From positions 1,581,001 through 1,645,000 of the forward strand of contig NZ_CP156079.1 in NCBI RefSeq assembly GCF_040892545.1: a stretch of 64,000 bases of DNA, written 5' to 3'. The DNA is from Paracidovorax avenae (GTDB lineage Bacteria; Pseudomonadota; Gammaproteobacteria; Burkholderiales; Burkholderiaceae_C). The position numbers and the translations under genes are program-made. Positions 17,066 to 28,259 of the stretch are shown piece after piece. The notes under the pieces were generated by a model, which was not told where the DNA came from, did no database searches, and saw nothing but the letters and a program-made list of their open reading frames with translations. How positions within the stretch are numbered: position 1 is the stretch's first letter; each line of letters begins with the position of its first letter.

Positions 17066-18548
17066 GGTCCTCCGAGGCGACGGTTGCCTGCAGCGGCCAG
17101 CCGCCAGCCAGTGCCTGGTGCAGCGCCACCGCCGCGCGCAGGCTGCGCATGCGGCTGTCGGCCCAGGCATCCTGCGCGGCGAGCTGGCTGCGCTGGGTGT
17201 CCAGCACTTCGAACAGGCCGATATCGCCCGCCTGCATGCGCGTGCGTGCCAGTTGCAGGGCGGCGTCGCTCTCGTGCGCGGCCTGTGCCAGATGGCCGTC
17301 CTCGGCACGGGTCCGGCTGTATTGCACGAGGGCGTTCTCGGTGTCTTCCAGCGCGCGCAGCACGGCCTGCTGGTAGGCGGCCAGCGCAGCCCCGGCATCG
17401 GCCTCGCTCGCGGCGATGCGCGCCCGCACCCGGCCCACATCGAGGAAGGACCAATCGATGCCCAGCAAGGCGCTGTGGGTCTCGCTCACTCCGTGCCACA
17501 GCCCGCTGCCGTGCGGCGCGAAGGTACCCACCAGACCGCCCAGGCTGAGGCGCGGGAGGAGATCCGCCGTGGCCACGCCGACGCGCGCCGTGGCTGCGTG
17601 CAGGCGCGCCTCGGCCGCGCGCACGTCGGGCCGGCGGAGCAGCAGCGCAGCGGGCGTGCCGGGGTCCACATCCGGGGGCAGAGACAGCGGCGGGGCAGGC
17701 TCATCCAGGAGCGCGATCAGCGCCTGCGGGGTGCGGCCGGTGAGCACCGCAAGCCGGTGCTGGCGTACGGCGATCTGCGCTTCCAGGGCCGGCAGGCGCG
17801 CAGCGGTTTCTTCCATCTGCGCACGGGCGCGCGCGGCGTCGAAGTCGGTGCCGCGTCCCGCGGCAAGCCGTGCCACGACCAGATCCAGCGTGGCTTGCTG
17901 GGTCCGCAGGTTTTCGCGCGCCACGCGCAAGCGCTCCTGCAGGCCGCGCAACTCGACGTAGGTGGCGGCTGCTTCGCCTGCGATGGCGATCCGCAGCGCG
18001 TCGAGATCGGCCGCACTGGCTGCGGCGTCGGCGCCATGCGCCTCCACATTGCGGCGCACGCGGCCTACCAGGTCCAATTCCCAGCTGGCCTGGATGGCGC
18101 CGCCTACGCGCTCAACGGTGCGCGGCTGGCCCGCGGCCTCGCTGGCGGTCCGGCGGGTGCGGCTGGCCTGCGCGTTGGCAGTCACCGTGGGCAGGCGGTC
18201 GAAGCCGGACTCGCGCAACAGCGCATTCGCGCCGTCGTAGCGCGCCAGGGCACTTGCCAGATCGAGGTTGCCCGCCAGCGCCTGTTCGAGCAATGCAGTG
18301 AGTCGCGCATCACCCAGGCTGCGCCAGAACGCGAGGTCCGATTCGGCAGGCGTTGCGGCCGTCGCCTCCATCTCATCCTTTGAATCGCCTGCCTGGGAGG
18401 CATTCGCCCCGGCGCCCGCCCGCGCGAACCGCGCCGGCAGGTCGGCCGGCGCAGGCGGCGTGCGATGGTCCGGGCCGACCGCGCAGGCGGCCAGCAGCAG
18501 CGCGGGCACAGCGGCACCGAGGGGGCGCAACAGGGATGGCTTACGCAT
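16995..18548 (-). CDS. RND efflux outer-membrane factor (OprM/NodT family lipoprotein)
   Basis: A 517-aa TolC-like channel. The lipoprotein signal MRKPSLLRPLGAAVPALLLA ends at a lipobox with Cys near residue 22, followed by AVGPDHRTP, typical of OprM. Two outer-membrane-efflux repeats follow, with motifs such as SDLAFWRSLGDARLTALLEQ and RPDVRAAEARLHAATARVGV. Third gene of the pump operon; its ATG overlaps the RND stop (ATGCGTAA). The tail runs 71 bp into the convergent LysE-type gene. With the adaptor and permease it should form a complete tripartite pump. Confidence 0.93.
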   Translation of the reverse strand: MRKPSLLRPLGAAVPALLLAACAVGPDHRTPPAPADLPARFARAGAGANASQAGDSKDEMEATAATPAESDLAFWRSLGDARLTALLEQALAGNLDLASALARYDGANALLRESGFDRLPTVTANAQASRTRRTASEAAGQPRTVERVGGAIQASWELDLVGRVRRNVEAHGADAAASAADLDALRIAIAGEAAATYVELRGLQERLRVARENLRTQQATLDLVVARLAAGRGTDFDAARARAQMEETAARLPALEAQIAVRQHRLAVLTGRTPQALIALLDEPAPPLSLPPDVDPGTPAALLLRRPDVRAAEARLHAATARVGVATADLLPRLSLGGLVGTFAPHGSGLWHGVSETHSALLGIDWSFLDVGRVRARIAASEADAGAALAAYQQAVLRALEDTENALVQYSRTRAEDGHLAQAAHESDAALQLARTRMQAGDIGLFEVLDTQRSQLAAQDAWADSRMRSLRAAVALHQALAGGWPLQATVASEDLKPARAPRAVDTTRAPAGPPSPH

Positions 18549-21500
18549 GGTCCACCTCCACGTTGCCATGCCGGGCGAGCCGCGTACCCGCCAGCTTGCG
18601 CAGCGCGACGTAGAACACCGGGGTGAGGAACAGGCCGAACAGGGTCACGCCCAGCATGCCGGAGAACACCGTCACACCCGTGGCCACGCGCACTTCGCTG
18701 CCCGCGCCGTTGCCCAGCAGCAGCGGCACCGAGCCGGCGATGAAGGCCACCGAGGTCATGATGATGGGGCGCAGCCGCAGGTGGCAGGCCTCCAGCGCCG
18801 CGGCCACGGTGTCCATGCCGCCCATCTCCAGTTCGCGCGCGAACTCGACGATCAGGATGGCGTTCTTGCACGCCAGCCCCATCAGGACCACCAGGCCGAC
18901 CTGGACGAACACGTTGTTGTCGCCGCCGCTGAGCCACACGCCCAGCAGCGCGGCGCACAGGCACACCGGCACGATCAGCACCACCGCCAGCGGCAGGCTC
19001 CAGCTTTCGTACAGCGCGGCCAGCACCAGGAACGCCAGCACCACCGCCAGCGGAAACACCACCAGCGCCGCCTGGCTCTGCGTGACCTGCTGGTAGCTCA
19101 GGTCGGTCCACGCCAGGGTGATGCCGCGCGGCAGCGTCTTGTCGGCGATCTGCTGCAGCTTCTCGATCACCTGTGCCGAGGACAACACCCGCGGATCGGA
19201 ATCGCCGATCAGGTCCGCGGCCGGGAAGCCGTTGTAGCGCACCACCGGGTCGGGGCCGTAGGTCGGCGTGACACTGGCCAGCGCGGCGACCGGCACCATC
19301 GCGCCCTTCGCGTTGCGCACCTGCAGGCTGCCGATGTCGGCGGGCTGCTGCCGGTGCGCGCTGTCGGCCTGCACCATCACGCGGTAGATGCGGCCGAACA
19401 GGCTGAAGTCGTTCGCGTAGACCGAACCCAGGTTGGTTTGCAGCGCCTCGAACACATCGGTGAGCGACACGCCCTGCGCCTTGGCTTTGGCCCGGTCGAT
19501 ATCGACCGCCAGCTGGGGGATGTTGGACTGGTAGGAACTGACGGGGTAGCGCATGCCCGGCGTCCTGGCGACCTCGGCCTGGAAAGCCGACAACGCGTCC
19601 TGCAACGCACCATAGCCCAGGCCGGCGTGGTCCTGCAGATAGAGCGAATAGCCCGACCCATTGCCCAACCCCTGGATCGGCGGCGGCATGAGCGCATAGG
19701 CAAAACCGGCCTGCACGTCGCCGAAGCGCTGGGCCAGCTCGGCAGTGATCTGCTGTGCGCTGCGCGTTCGCTCGCCGAAGGGCTTGAGGGTGATGTAGGA
19801 ATTGGTGACGTTGGGGGTGTTCACCTGCTGCAAGGCGTTCAGCCCCGCGAAGGCGGTCACGCTGTCGACGCCTTCGACCTGCAGCGCCAGATCGTTGAGC
19901 TGCCGGGTCACCGCCTCGGTGCGCGCGAGCGAGGCACCCTCGGGCAGCTTGGCGCCCGCAAAGAGGTAGAGCTTGTCCTGCGTGGGAATGAAGCCGCCGG
20001 GCACCGTCTTGAACAGCAGCGCGGTGGCGCCCAGCAGCAGGGCATAGACCACGAAGACCCACCCGCGCCGCGCCAGCGTGCGCGAGACCGTATTCTGGTA
20101 GCCACCGGACGTCCGCGAGAAGAAGCGGTTGAAGGCGCCGAATGCCCCGCCGAGCATACGCTCCATGCCACGTGTCAACGCATCCTTGGGCGCTCCGCGG
20201 GCGCGCAGCAGCTTGGCCGCGAGCGCCGGCGAAAGCGTCAGCGAGTTGACCGCCGAGATCACCGTGGAAATGGCGATGGTGACCGCGAACTGCTTGTAGA
20301 ACTGCCCCGTGATGCCGCTCATGAAGGCCATCGGCACGAACACCGCGCACAGCACCAGCGCGATGGCGATGATCGGGCCGGAGACTTCGCGCATCGCGCG
20401 GTGGGCCGCCTCGCGCGGCGGCAGGCCATGCTCGATGTAGCGCTCGACGTTCTCCACCACCACGATGGCGTCGTCCACCACGATGCCGATGGCCAGCACC
20501 AGCCCGAACAGGGTGAGCGTGTTGATCGAATAGCCCAGCAGGTACAGGCCCGCGAAAGTGCCGATGATCGACACCGGCACCGCCACCAGCGGAATCACCG
20601 AAGCGCGCCAGGTCTGCAGGAACAGCACCACCACCAGCACCACGAGCACCACGGCCTCGATCAACGTGTGCTGAACGGCCTTGATCGATTCGCGCACGAA
20701 GACGGTCGGATCCCACACGGCGCGATAGGCCACGCCCTCGGGCAGCGCCTTGGCCACTTCGTCGAGCTTGGCATATACCGAATCGGCCACCGCCAGCGCG
20801 TTGGCGCCGGGTGACAGGTAGATGCCCACCGTGGCCTGCTGCTTGCCGTTGTACAGGGCCCGCAGCGAATAGTCGCCCGCACCGAGTTCGATGCGCGCGA
20901 CGTCGGCCAGCCGGACCAGTTGCCCGGCGTCGCCGCTCTTGAGCACGATGTCGCCAAACTCGGCCTGGCTGCGCAGGCGGCCGCGCACGTTGATGGACAA
21001 CAGAAAGCTGTTGTCCTTCGGCGCCGGTTCGGCACCGAGCTGGCCGGCGGAGACCTGCACGTTCTGCTCGCGCACCGCGCGCACCACGTCGCCCGCCGTC
21101 AGGCCGCGCGCGGCCAGCCGGTTGGGGTCGAGCCAGATGCGCATCGCATAGTCGCCCGCGCCGTACACGCCCACGTCGCCGATGCCCGTCAGCCGCGACA
21201 GGGCATCCTTGACGTTCAGGTTGACGTAGTTGCGCAGGTAAAGCGAGTCGTAGCGGCCATCGGGCGAATAGAAGCTGACGTACATCAACGGCGTCGGAGA
21301 CTGCTTCTGCGTGGTGATGCCGAACTGCCGCACCGCCTCGGGCAGGCGTGCCTGCGCTTGACTCACTCGGTTCTGCACGCGCACCGCGGCGGCATCGGCG
21401 TCCACCTCGGGCTTGAAGGTCACCGTCAGCGCGAGACTGCCGTCGGAGCCGGCGACCGACTTCATGTACATGATGCCTTCGACGCCGTTGATCGCCTCTT

Positions 21501-21702
21501 CCAGCGGCGTGGCGACCGACTCGGCGATTTCCTTCGGGTTGGCACCGGGGTAGTTGGCGCGTACCACCACGCTGGGCGGCACGACCTCGGGATATTCGCC
21601 CGAGGGCAGGATCGGGATGGCGATCAGGCCCAGCGCGAAGATGAGCACCGAGAGCACGATGGCGAAGATCGGCCGGTCTATGAAGAATTTGGAGAAGTCC
21701 AT
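18541..21702 (-). CDS. RND efflux pump inner-membrane permease (HAE-1, AcrB/MexB-like)
   Basis: A 1053-aa proton-driven drug antiporter of normal length. It begins MDFSKFFIDRPIFAIVLSVL, and the large periplasmic loops contain RVQNRVSQAQARLPEAV. The TM4 proton-relay pair is in GIVVDDAIVVVENVER near residue 405, and the second-half helices include GLACKNAILIVEFA, with the conserved Lys. It takes substrates from the periplasm or inner membrane and passes them to the outer-membrane channel encoded next. The adaptor gene ends 12 bp upstream. Expression is likely under SoxR control through the promoter at 22986-23016. Confidence 0.96.
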   Translation of the reverse strand: MDFSKFFIDRPIFAIVLSVLIFALGLIAIPILPSGEYPEVVPPSVVVRANYPGANPKEIAESVATPLEEAINGVEGIMYMKSVAGSDGSLALTVTFKPEVDADAAAVRVQNRVSQAQARLPEAVRQFGITTQKQSPTPLMYVSFYSPDGRYDSLYLRNYVNLNVKDALSRLTGIGDVGVYGAGDYAMRIWLDPNRLAARGLTAGDVVRAVREQNVQVSAGQLGAEPAPKDNSFLLSINVRGRLRSQAEFGDIVLKSGDAGQLVRLADVARIELGAGDYSLRALYNGKQQATVGIYLSPGANALAVADSVYAKLDEVAKALPEGVAYRAVWDPTVFVRESIKAVQHTLIEAVVLVVLVVVLFLQTWRASVIPLVAVPVSIIGTFAGLYLLGYSINTLTLFGLVLAIGIVVDDAIVVVENVERYIEHGLPPREAAHRAMREVSGPIIAIALVLCAVFVPMAFMSGITGQFYKQFAVTIAISTVISAVNSLTLSPALAAKLLRARGAPKDALTRGMERMLGGAFGAFNRFFSRTSGGYQNTVSRTLARRGWVFVVYALLLGATALLFKTVPGGFIPTQDKLYLFAGAKLPEGASLARTEAVTRQLNDLALQVEGVDSVTAFAGLNALQQVNTPNVTNSYITLKPFGERTRSAQQITAELAQRFGDVQAGFAYALMPPPIQGLGNGSGYSLYLQDHAGLGYGALQDALSAFQAEVARTPGMRYPVSSYQSNIPQLAVDIDRAKAKAQGVSLTDVFEALQTNLGSVYANDFSLFGRIYRVMVQADSAHRQQPADIGSLQVRNAKGAMVPVAALASVTPTYGPDPVVRYNGFPAADLIGDSDPRVLSSAQVIEKLQQIADKTLPRGITLAWTDLSYQQVTQSQAALVVFPLAVVLAFLVLAALYESWSLPLAVVLIVPVCLCAALLGVWLSGGDNNVFVQVGLVVLMGLACKNAILIVEFARELEMGGMDTVAAALEACHLRLRPIIMTSVAFIAGSVPLLLGNGAGSEVRVATGVTVFSGMLGVTLFGLFLTPVFYVALRKLAGTRLARHGNVEVDHA

Positions 21703-21714
21703 GCGGTGGTCCTC

Positions 21715-22905
21715 CTACTTGCCGGCCGGTGCCGCAGGCAGGGCGGAGGCTCCGGGCCCGGACGGCGAGGACTCCATCGCCACCTTCACCGGCTGCACGG
21801 CCATGCCGGGGTAGAAGATCTTCTGCAGGCCATCCACCACGACCTCGTCGCCCGCTGCCAGGCCTGCGCGGACCACCCGCAGCCGGCCGACCGAGCTGCC
21901 GAGTTGCACATCCTTGCGTACGGCCTTGTGATCGGCGCCCACGGTGTAGACGTACCGCCGGTCCTGGTCGGTCAGCACAGCGCGTTCGTCGATCAGCACG
22001 GCATCGGGCAAGGCGCCGCCATCGAATTGCACGCGCGCGTACAGCCCGGGCGTGAAACGCCGCTCGGGGTTGGGCAGCACGGCGCGCGCGCGGATGGTGC
22101 CGGTCGCGGAGTCCACGCGGTTGTCGATGAAATCCAGCCGACCCTGGTGCGGAAAGCCTGACTCGTTGGCCAGGCCCAGGCGAACGGTCTGGCCGGTGCC
22201 GGTGCGCGCCTGTTCAAGGTAGCGCAGATAGCTTTGCTCGTCGGGCTCGAAGGAGACTCGCACAGGATCCTGCGAGACCAGCGTGGTCAGCAGATCCCGG
22301 TCGGCCTGGACCAGGTTGCCCGGCGTGAACAGCGCGCGGCTCGCGCGGCCGGCGATCGGCGCGCGCACCTTGGTGAAATCCAGGTTCAGCCGCGCGGTGG
22401 TCACGGCCGCAGCCGCCGCGCGCTCCTCCGCGAGGCTTTGCTCCTGTCCCGCCATGCGGTTGTCGAAGTCTTCGCGCGAGATGGCATGGCTGTCGATCAG
22501 CGTCTGCGCACGCCGCGCCTGGGCTTGCGCCAGGCGCGCGGCCACGCGGGCGCGCTCGAGCTGCGCCTGCGCGCCGGCGAGCGCCGCGCGGAAGGGGCGC
22601 GGGTCGATCACGAAAAGCAGGTCGCCGCGCCGAACCTCCTGCCCGTCGGCGAAGGCGACACGCTCGACCGTGCCGCTGACGCGTGGGCGTACGTCCACAC
22701 TCTGGACCGCTTCGATGCGGCCATTGAAGGCGTCCCACTGCTGCACCGGCCGCACCAGTACGGGCGCCACGCTGACTTGCGGCGGCGGAGCGGCCGGGGC
22801 TGCCGCCGTGCCGTGCGGATCGCAGCCCGCAAGAACGAGGCATGCCGCCATCGGCAAGCCCATCGCAACACCCAGGCCCCCTCGACGTCGGGTAGATCTG
22901 ACCAT
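21715..22905 (-). CDS. RND efflux periplasmic adaptor (membrane fusion protein)
   Basis: A 396-aa MFP lipoprotein. The signal peptide has a lipobox ending LVLAGC. The lipoyl halves are around VRPRVSGTVERVAFADGQEV and KVRAPIAGRASRALFTPGN, with a hairpin of coiled-coil residues between them. The start is set at the second of two close ATG codons because GGAG is then eight bases away; the first ATG has only a two-base spacing. It links the RND permease to the outer-membrane channel. First gene of the three-gene operon, divergent from soxR. Confidence 0.93.
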   Translation of the reverse strand: MVRSTRRRGGLGVAMGLPMAACLVLAGCDPHGTAAAPAAPPPQVSVAPVLVRPVQQWDAFNGRIEAVQSVDVRPRVSGTVERVAFADGQEVRRGDLLFVIDPRPFRAALAGAQAQLERARVAARLAQAQARRAQTLIDSHAISREDFDNRMAGQEQSLAEERAAAAAVTTARLNLDFTKVRAPIAGRASRALFTPGNLVQADRDLLTTLVSQDPVRVSFEPDEQSYLRYLEQARTGTGQTVRLGLANESGFPHQGRLDFIDNRVDSATGTIRARAVLPNPERRFTPGLYARVQFDGGALPDAVLIDERAVLTDQDRRYVYTVGADHKAVRKDVQLGSSVGRLRVVRAGLAAGDEVVVDGLQKIFYPGMAVQPVKVAMESSPSGPGASALPAAPAGK

Positions 22906-22985
22906 CTTCATTTCTCCGAAAAGTGCGCCGCGCGGTGCGGTCCGGCGCAGACCGCTTCCAACGTCCGCCAGGCAAGTGGTCACAA

Positions 22986-23016
22986 AATATAAAAGTTGAA
23001 GTAAGCTTTAAGTCAA
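22986..23016 (-). promoter_or_regulatory. SoxR-type promoter/operator for the RND operon
   Basis: On the minus strand TTGACT (23016-23011) and TATATT (22991-22986) are separated by exactly 19 bp, the overlong spacer that MerR-family activators correct by distorting the DNA. The spacer holds an imperfect dyad whose core AAAGCTTACTTC matches the E. coli soxS operator core CAAGTTAACTTG at most positions. SoxR is encoded 12 bp away in the opposite direction, and the -35 element abuts its ribosome site. SoxR could therefore both activate the pump and affect its own gene. Confidence 0.78.
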
Positions 23017-23027
23017 GGAGTATTGGC

Positions 23028-23504
23028 ATGAAGACATCGGCGCCCGACCCCCTGGTCACCATCGGCTGGATTGCGCAGCGCAGTGGCATCGCGACGTCGG
23101 CGCTGCGCTTCTACGAGTCACGCGGGCTGATCGAATCGGTTCGCGTCGACAGCGGCCACCGGCGCTATCCGCGCTCGGTCCTGCGGCGCGTGGCCTTCAT
23201 CGTGTTCGCGCAGAAGATCGGCCTGAGCCTGGACGAAGTGGCGGCCGAGTTGGCCGGCCTGCCCAAGGACCGCGTGCCTGTGGGTGAGGACTGGAAGCGC
23301 CTTTCGCGGCAATGGAAGCAGCGGGTGGCGCAGCAGATCGCCAAGTTGCGGGCGCTCGACATCGGCCTGGACGAATGCATCGGCTGTGGCTGCCTGTCGA
23401 TGAGGAAGTGTCAGCTGGCCAACCCCGGCGATCGCTCCGGCCTGAATGGCCCGGGCCCGCGCCGCTGGCTCGGCGATGCGCCGCCGAAGCCGGGGGGGCG
23501 GTAA
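23028..23504 (+). CDS. soxR: Redox-sensitive MerR-family activator SoxR
   Basis: A 158-aa dimeric regulator. The N-terminal MerR helix-turn-helix is near residues 10-50 (IGWIAQRSGIATSALRFYES, then GHRRYPRSVLRRVAF). The [2Fe-2S] cluster motif CIGCGCLSMRKC near residue 120 has all four Cys in the SoxR spacing C-x2-C-x-C-x5-C, followed by NPGDR as in E. coli SoxR. Oxidation of the cluster by redox-cycling compounds activates it. The start is the ATG with AGGAG seven bases upstream. No soxS is visible, as is usual outside enterics, and the adjacent RND operon is the probable direct target. Confidence 0.95.
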   Translation: MKTSAPDPLVTIGWIAQRSGIATSALRFYESRGLIESVRVDSGHRRYPRSVLRRVAFIVFAQKIGLSLDEVAAELAGLPKDRVPVGEDWKRLSRQWKQRVAQQIAKLRALDIGLDECIGCGCLSMRKCQLANPGDRSGLNGPGPRRWLGDAPPKPGGR

Positions 23505-23725
23505 CTCCCGGACACCCTGCAGGCGCCGGAGTCCCGCGGTTCGATCCGCTCATGCTTGGACGTCTCGCCCAGCAGGCAGCACAACAGGCAATCCGATCAA
23601 CAGGATTCGCCTCTCCGCTGCCGCAGCTTGACGCCGGGCATGGAGAAAACGCCAAGCAGCGTCAGGGACAGGGGCCCCCTGCCACGACGGGACGGTAAGA
23701 ACGCATGAAGGCCGGCGGTACGGTG

Positions 23726-24406
23726 TCATGGTTCTGACTCATTCATTCGCAGGGCGCGGGAGAAGGTCCGCGTCAGCAACTGCACCATCGGCTTGCGCCG
23801 GCGCGCGGTCCCGCACGCCACGGCGTCGTCGGCCAGGCCGTGCATGGCATAGAACATCATCACCGCCATCGCCCGTGCATCGGCCACCTGCCACGCGCCG
23901 GCCCGCGCGCCGGCTTGCACCAACTGCGCCAGTTGATCGAGCACCGGGTTGCCCATCATGAATTCCCGCTCGTCCGGGCGCACGTCGTGGAACAGCATGT
24001 CGTGCAGCATCACCTGCCCCAGCAGACCATCGAGCGCGGCCTCGAACCATGCGCGCAGGCGGCCGTCCCAGTCGTCGGCCGCCGGGCGCGCCAGGGCCTT
24101 GTCCAGGCGCTCGCAGAATCCCTGCATGAAGCGCTGCTGCAATGCGCCAAGCATCGCGTCGCGCGAGGCGAAGTAGAGGTAGAAGGTGCCCTTGGCCACC
24201 TGCGCGGCGGCGACGATGTCGTCCACGCTGGTGGCGGCCACTCCCTTGGAGAGGAACAGCTGCTCGGCCGCATCCATCAGCGCCGCGCGCCGGATGTGCG
24301 GCGCGCGGGTGCGGCGGCGCGGCGGCGCCTCGTCCGGCCGCGCGGCCTGGGCCAAAGGAGAAGCCACGGTCTTGGCGGCGGGCTGGGACCGGCGGTCTCG
24401 GGTCAT
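23726..24406 (-). CDS. TetR/AcrR family transcriptional regulator
   Basis: A 226-aa repressor. A basic, Arg/Pro-rich tail of about 35 residues precedes the TetR helix-turn-helix (AALMDAAEQLFLSKGVAATS, then QVAKGTFYLYFASRDAML) at about residues 40-87. The C-terminal ligand-binding domain follows. It starts 10 bp after the stop of the 149-aa gene and runs in the same direction, so it is probably the last gene of the ABC exporter operon. The palindrome at 28119-28131 in front of that operon is its most likely operator, giving self-regulation. Confidence 0.92.
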   Translation of the reverse strand: MTRDRRSQPAAKTVASPLAQAARPDEAPPRRRTRAPHIRRAALMDAAEQLFLSKGVAATSVDDIVAAAQVAKGTFYLYFASRDAMLGALQQRFMQGFCERLDKALARPAADDWDGRLRAWFEAALDGLLGQVMLHDMLFHDVRPDEREFMMGNPVLDQLAQLVQAGARAGAWQVADARAMAVMMFYAMHGLADDAVACGTARRRKPMVQLLTRTFSRALRMNESEP

Positions 24407-24416
24407 GGTGTGGGGA

Positions 24417-24862
24417 TCAAGGTGTGGGAGTCAGCAAGGCATCGGCCGCGGCGCGCAGCGCCGGGCCATCGAAAGACAGATTGTGCGGACGGTAGACGCG
24501 CTCGTGCAGCCAGTCGATCGCGGCGGGCAGCTCGGCGAAGGTGGATGCCGGCACGCCAAACAGCTTCTCGGCGTTCATCTTGCGCAGGCGCTCGTACTCG
24601 CTGGCCGGCACCACGGTGGCCATGCCCAGCACCTGCCGGCGGATGGCCTCGCCTTGCTGCTGCAGCCACTGCTTGGCCAGCGGCCCCGATCCGGCCGGGT
24701 GCTCCAGCGATGGCGCGTCGGCGAACACGCGCAGCGTGGCGAAGGGCTCGCCGCGCGCAAGCCAGCCGGCCCAGTCGTCGATGAAGCGCTGCATCTCGGG
24801 CAGGGAGGAGGGCCCCTGCGCCACGGTGAGGACCAGCGGCCAGTGCGAGAGATCGTGACGGA

Positions 24863-24866
<4 letters not shown>
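24417..24866 (-). CDS. Uncharacterised 149-aa protein of the ABC exporter operon
   Basis: I do not recognise this family. The protein is soluble, has no signal peptide or membrane segment, and is rich in Trp in its first half (SHWPLVLTV, DDWAGWLARGEPFATLRVF). A central segment GEAIRRQVLGMATVVPASEY is followed by NAEKLFGVPASTF and IDWLHERVY. Start choice is firm: AAGGAG precedes the ATG, which overlaps the ABC stop as ATGA. Coupled translation with a half-transporter and position before the TetR gene suggest a function tied to the exported compound, for example binding or modifying it. No catalytic motif is evident. Confidence 0.8.
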
Positions 24867-26460
<1,594 letters not shown>

Positions 26461-26464
<4 letters not shown>

Positions 26465-28062
26465 GGCGTTTCTCCTTCGGCACGGGCGGCCCGCAACAGC
26501 AGTTGCTCGTCGGCCGCGGCGGCCAGTGCGGGATCGTGGGTCACCACCACCAGGGTCTTGCCGTGCTCCTGCGCAAGCTGACGCAGCGCCGCCATCAGGC
26601 GCGTGGCGGTTGCCGCGTCGAGCGCGCTGCTGGGCTCGTCCAGCAGGATCACCGGCGCGGGGGTCAGGAAGGCCTGCGCCAGGCCCACGCGCTGGCGTTC
26701 GCCGCCGGACAGGCGCGTGGCGTCGGCCTCCAGCGGCACCTCGATCTGCGCCTGCCGCAGGGCCCACAGCAGGCGCGCATCGTCCGCCTCGGGGCAGCCC
26801 AGGGCCAGGTTCTCACGCACCGTCGCCTGCAGCACATCGCCGCCCTGCGGAATGAGCAGGACTGCCGCATGGCGCGCGCCTTCGTCGAGCTGGCCGATGG
26901 CGATGGCCCCGAGCCGGACCGTGCCGCCGTGCACCGGCTCCAGCCCGGCCAGAGTGCGCAGCAGCGTGCTTTTGCCCACGCCGCTGGGACCGGTGATGGC
27001 GGTGATCGCGCTAGCGCGAAAGCGGTGGGTGAAGCCCTCGATCGGCGGACGCGGGCCGAGCGCCAGCGTCACGCCGTCGGCATCGAGCAGGGGCTGCCCA
27101 ATGGCCGGCGCCGTGCCGCAAGGCAACACCGGTTCGCGCAACACGGCCGCGATGCGTGCCAGCGCGGCGCGGCCCACCGCCACGTAGTCCAGCCCATGGC
27201 CGAGCCGCCGTGCCGGGTTCACGATGGCCAAGCTAAACAGCAGCGCCGCGGCCAGGGTGGCGGCGTCGTGGCGCCAGGCCACCGCATAGGCGATGGCGAA
27301 GGTGGCCACCGCCTGCATCAGCGCCGTCGCCAACGAGGCGGGCAGCGCCACCCGGGCGACCCAGGCGACCATGCCGCCGGTGAAGCGGCGTGCGGCTTCG
27401 CGGTACGCGGCCAAGGCACCCGACTGCGCACCGTAGATGCGGTTGACGCGGATGCCGCGCGCATAGTCGTCCACCGCCGCGGTGATGTCGTGCATCACCC
27501 GCATGCGCTCGGCGCCGTTGTACGCGGCCGCGCGCGGCATCAGCAGCAGGTAATAGAGCGCCGCCAGCACGCCGGGCAGCAGGGCCAGCAGCGCCATCGG
27601 CCCGGCCAGCGCCACGAGCAGCGCGACCGAGGCCAGCGGCACCACCGCGAAACTGGCCACCTCGGCCGGCAGGTGGGCCACCATGTGGTGCAGCGCTGCG
27701 ATGTCGTCCGCGACCAGCCGGCGCAGGGCGTCGCCGCCATGCCGCGCCAGCGTGCTGGCAGGCAGCCGCACCAGATGGCCCGCCACCTGCCGCCGCAGCC
27801 GCGCGGCGAAGGCGGCCTCGGCCGCGTGCGAGAGCCAGGAACCGCCCGCGGCCAGCAGCGCACTGGCCACCCAGGCGCCGATCGCGGCCAGCACCCAACC
27901 GCTCGACGGCGCGCCGATCCAGCGCACCAGGCACCACAGCGCGCCCAGCATCGCCAGGCCGGACAGCACCGCCGCGAGCGTGCCGGCCGCCAGCCCCGGC
28001 AACACCGGGCGCAGTGCCGGCCTCACCGCGCCTGTGGCGGCGGCCGGATGGCCTCGTTCCAT
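26461..28062 (-). CDS. ABC exporter half-transporter, subunit 1 (CydD/IrtA-like architecture)
   Basis: A 533-aa half-transporter. Six predicted helices come first, with hydrophobic runs such as VASFAVVPLASVALLVALAG; the ATPase has Walker A GPSGVGKST, signature LSGGERQRVGLAQ, Walker B VILLDEPSSALD and switch His in VVVTHDP. First gene of the apparent operon subunit 1 - subunit 2 - 149-aa protein - TetR, with junctions ATGA, ATGA and a 10-bp gap. The upstream region holds a TetR-type palindrome and a Fur-like stretch. No biosynthetic cluster is beside it. Confidence 0.9.
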
Positions 28063-28110
28063 GCATCACCTCCTGCTCGACATGTTCCACAGTCGCACCC
28101 TTCAGATGCG

Positions 28111-28131
28111 AATGATAATGACTAACAGTCA
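28111..28131 (-). promoter_or_regulatory. TetR-type palindrome and Fur-like sequence before the ABC operon
   Basis: A perfect dyad, TGACT-AAC-AGTCA (28119-28131), lies 57 bp before the first ABC gene. It is the size and style of operators bound by TetR/AcrR repressors, and one is encoded at the end of the operon. The left arm merges with AATGATAATGACT, which contains one perfect GATAAT, the repeat unit of the Fur box, so iron control is possible but weakly supported. Core promoter elements are not clear. Confidence 0.55.
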
Positions 28132-28139
28132 GTATAGGC

Positions 28140-28259
28140 CTAAAAATGCAGGCTCGGACGGTCGAGGCGCCGGAACAGTTGGCCCATGTCCTCGCCGCTG
28201 ATCAGGCGGGCCGCCTTGCCGCCGGGCCGGTAGCCCCACATTCCGGCCAGGTTGATGGA
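28140..28259 (-). pseudogene. Possible 3' gene remnant, 39 codons
   Basis: After an in-frame TGA at 28260-28262 the minus strand reads 39 protein-like codons (INLAGMWGYRPGGKAARLI, then GEDMGQLFRRLDRPSLHF) to a TAG stop. There is no start codon at the beginning and no ribosome site. The composition is protein-like and the same frame continues upstream of the TGA (MPVLSET). It may be the tail of a decayed gene left between rpoD and the ABC operon. I do not recognise the family, and chance is a real alternative at this GC content. Confidence 0.25.

Noticed and set aside
23525..23560. tRNA-like T-arm (GCGGTTCGATCCGC)
   Set aside because: No matching acceptor, D or anticodon arms; the stem needs a six-base loop. 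Not a tRNA.
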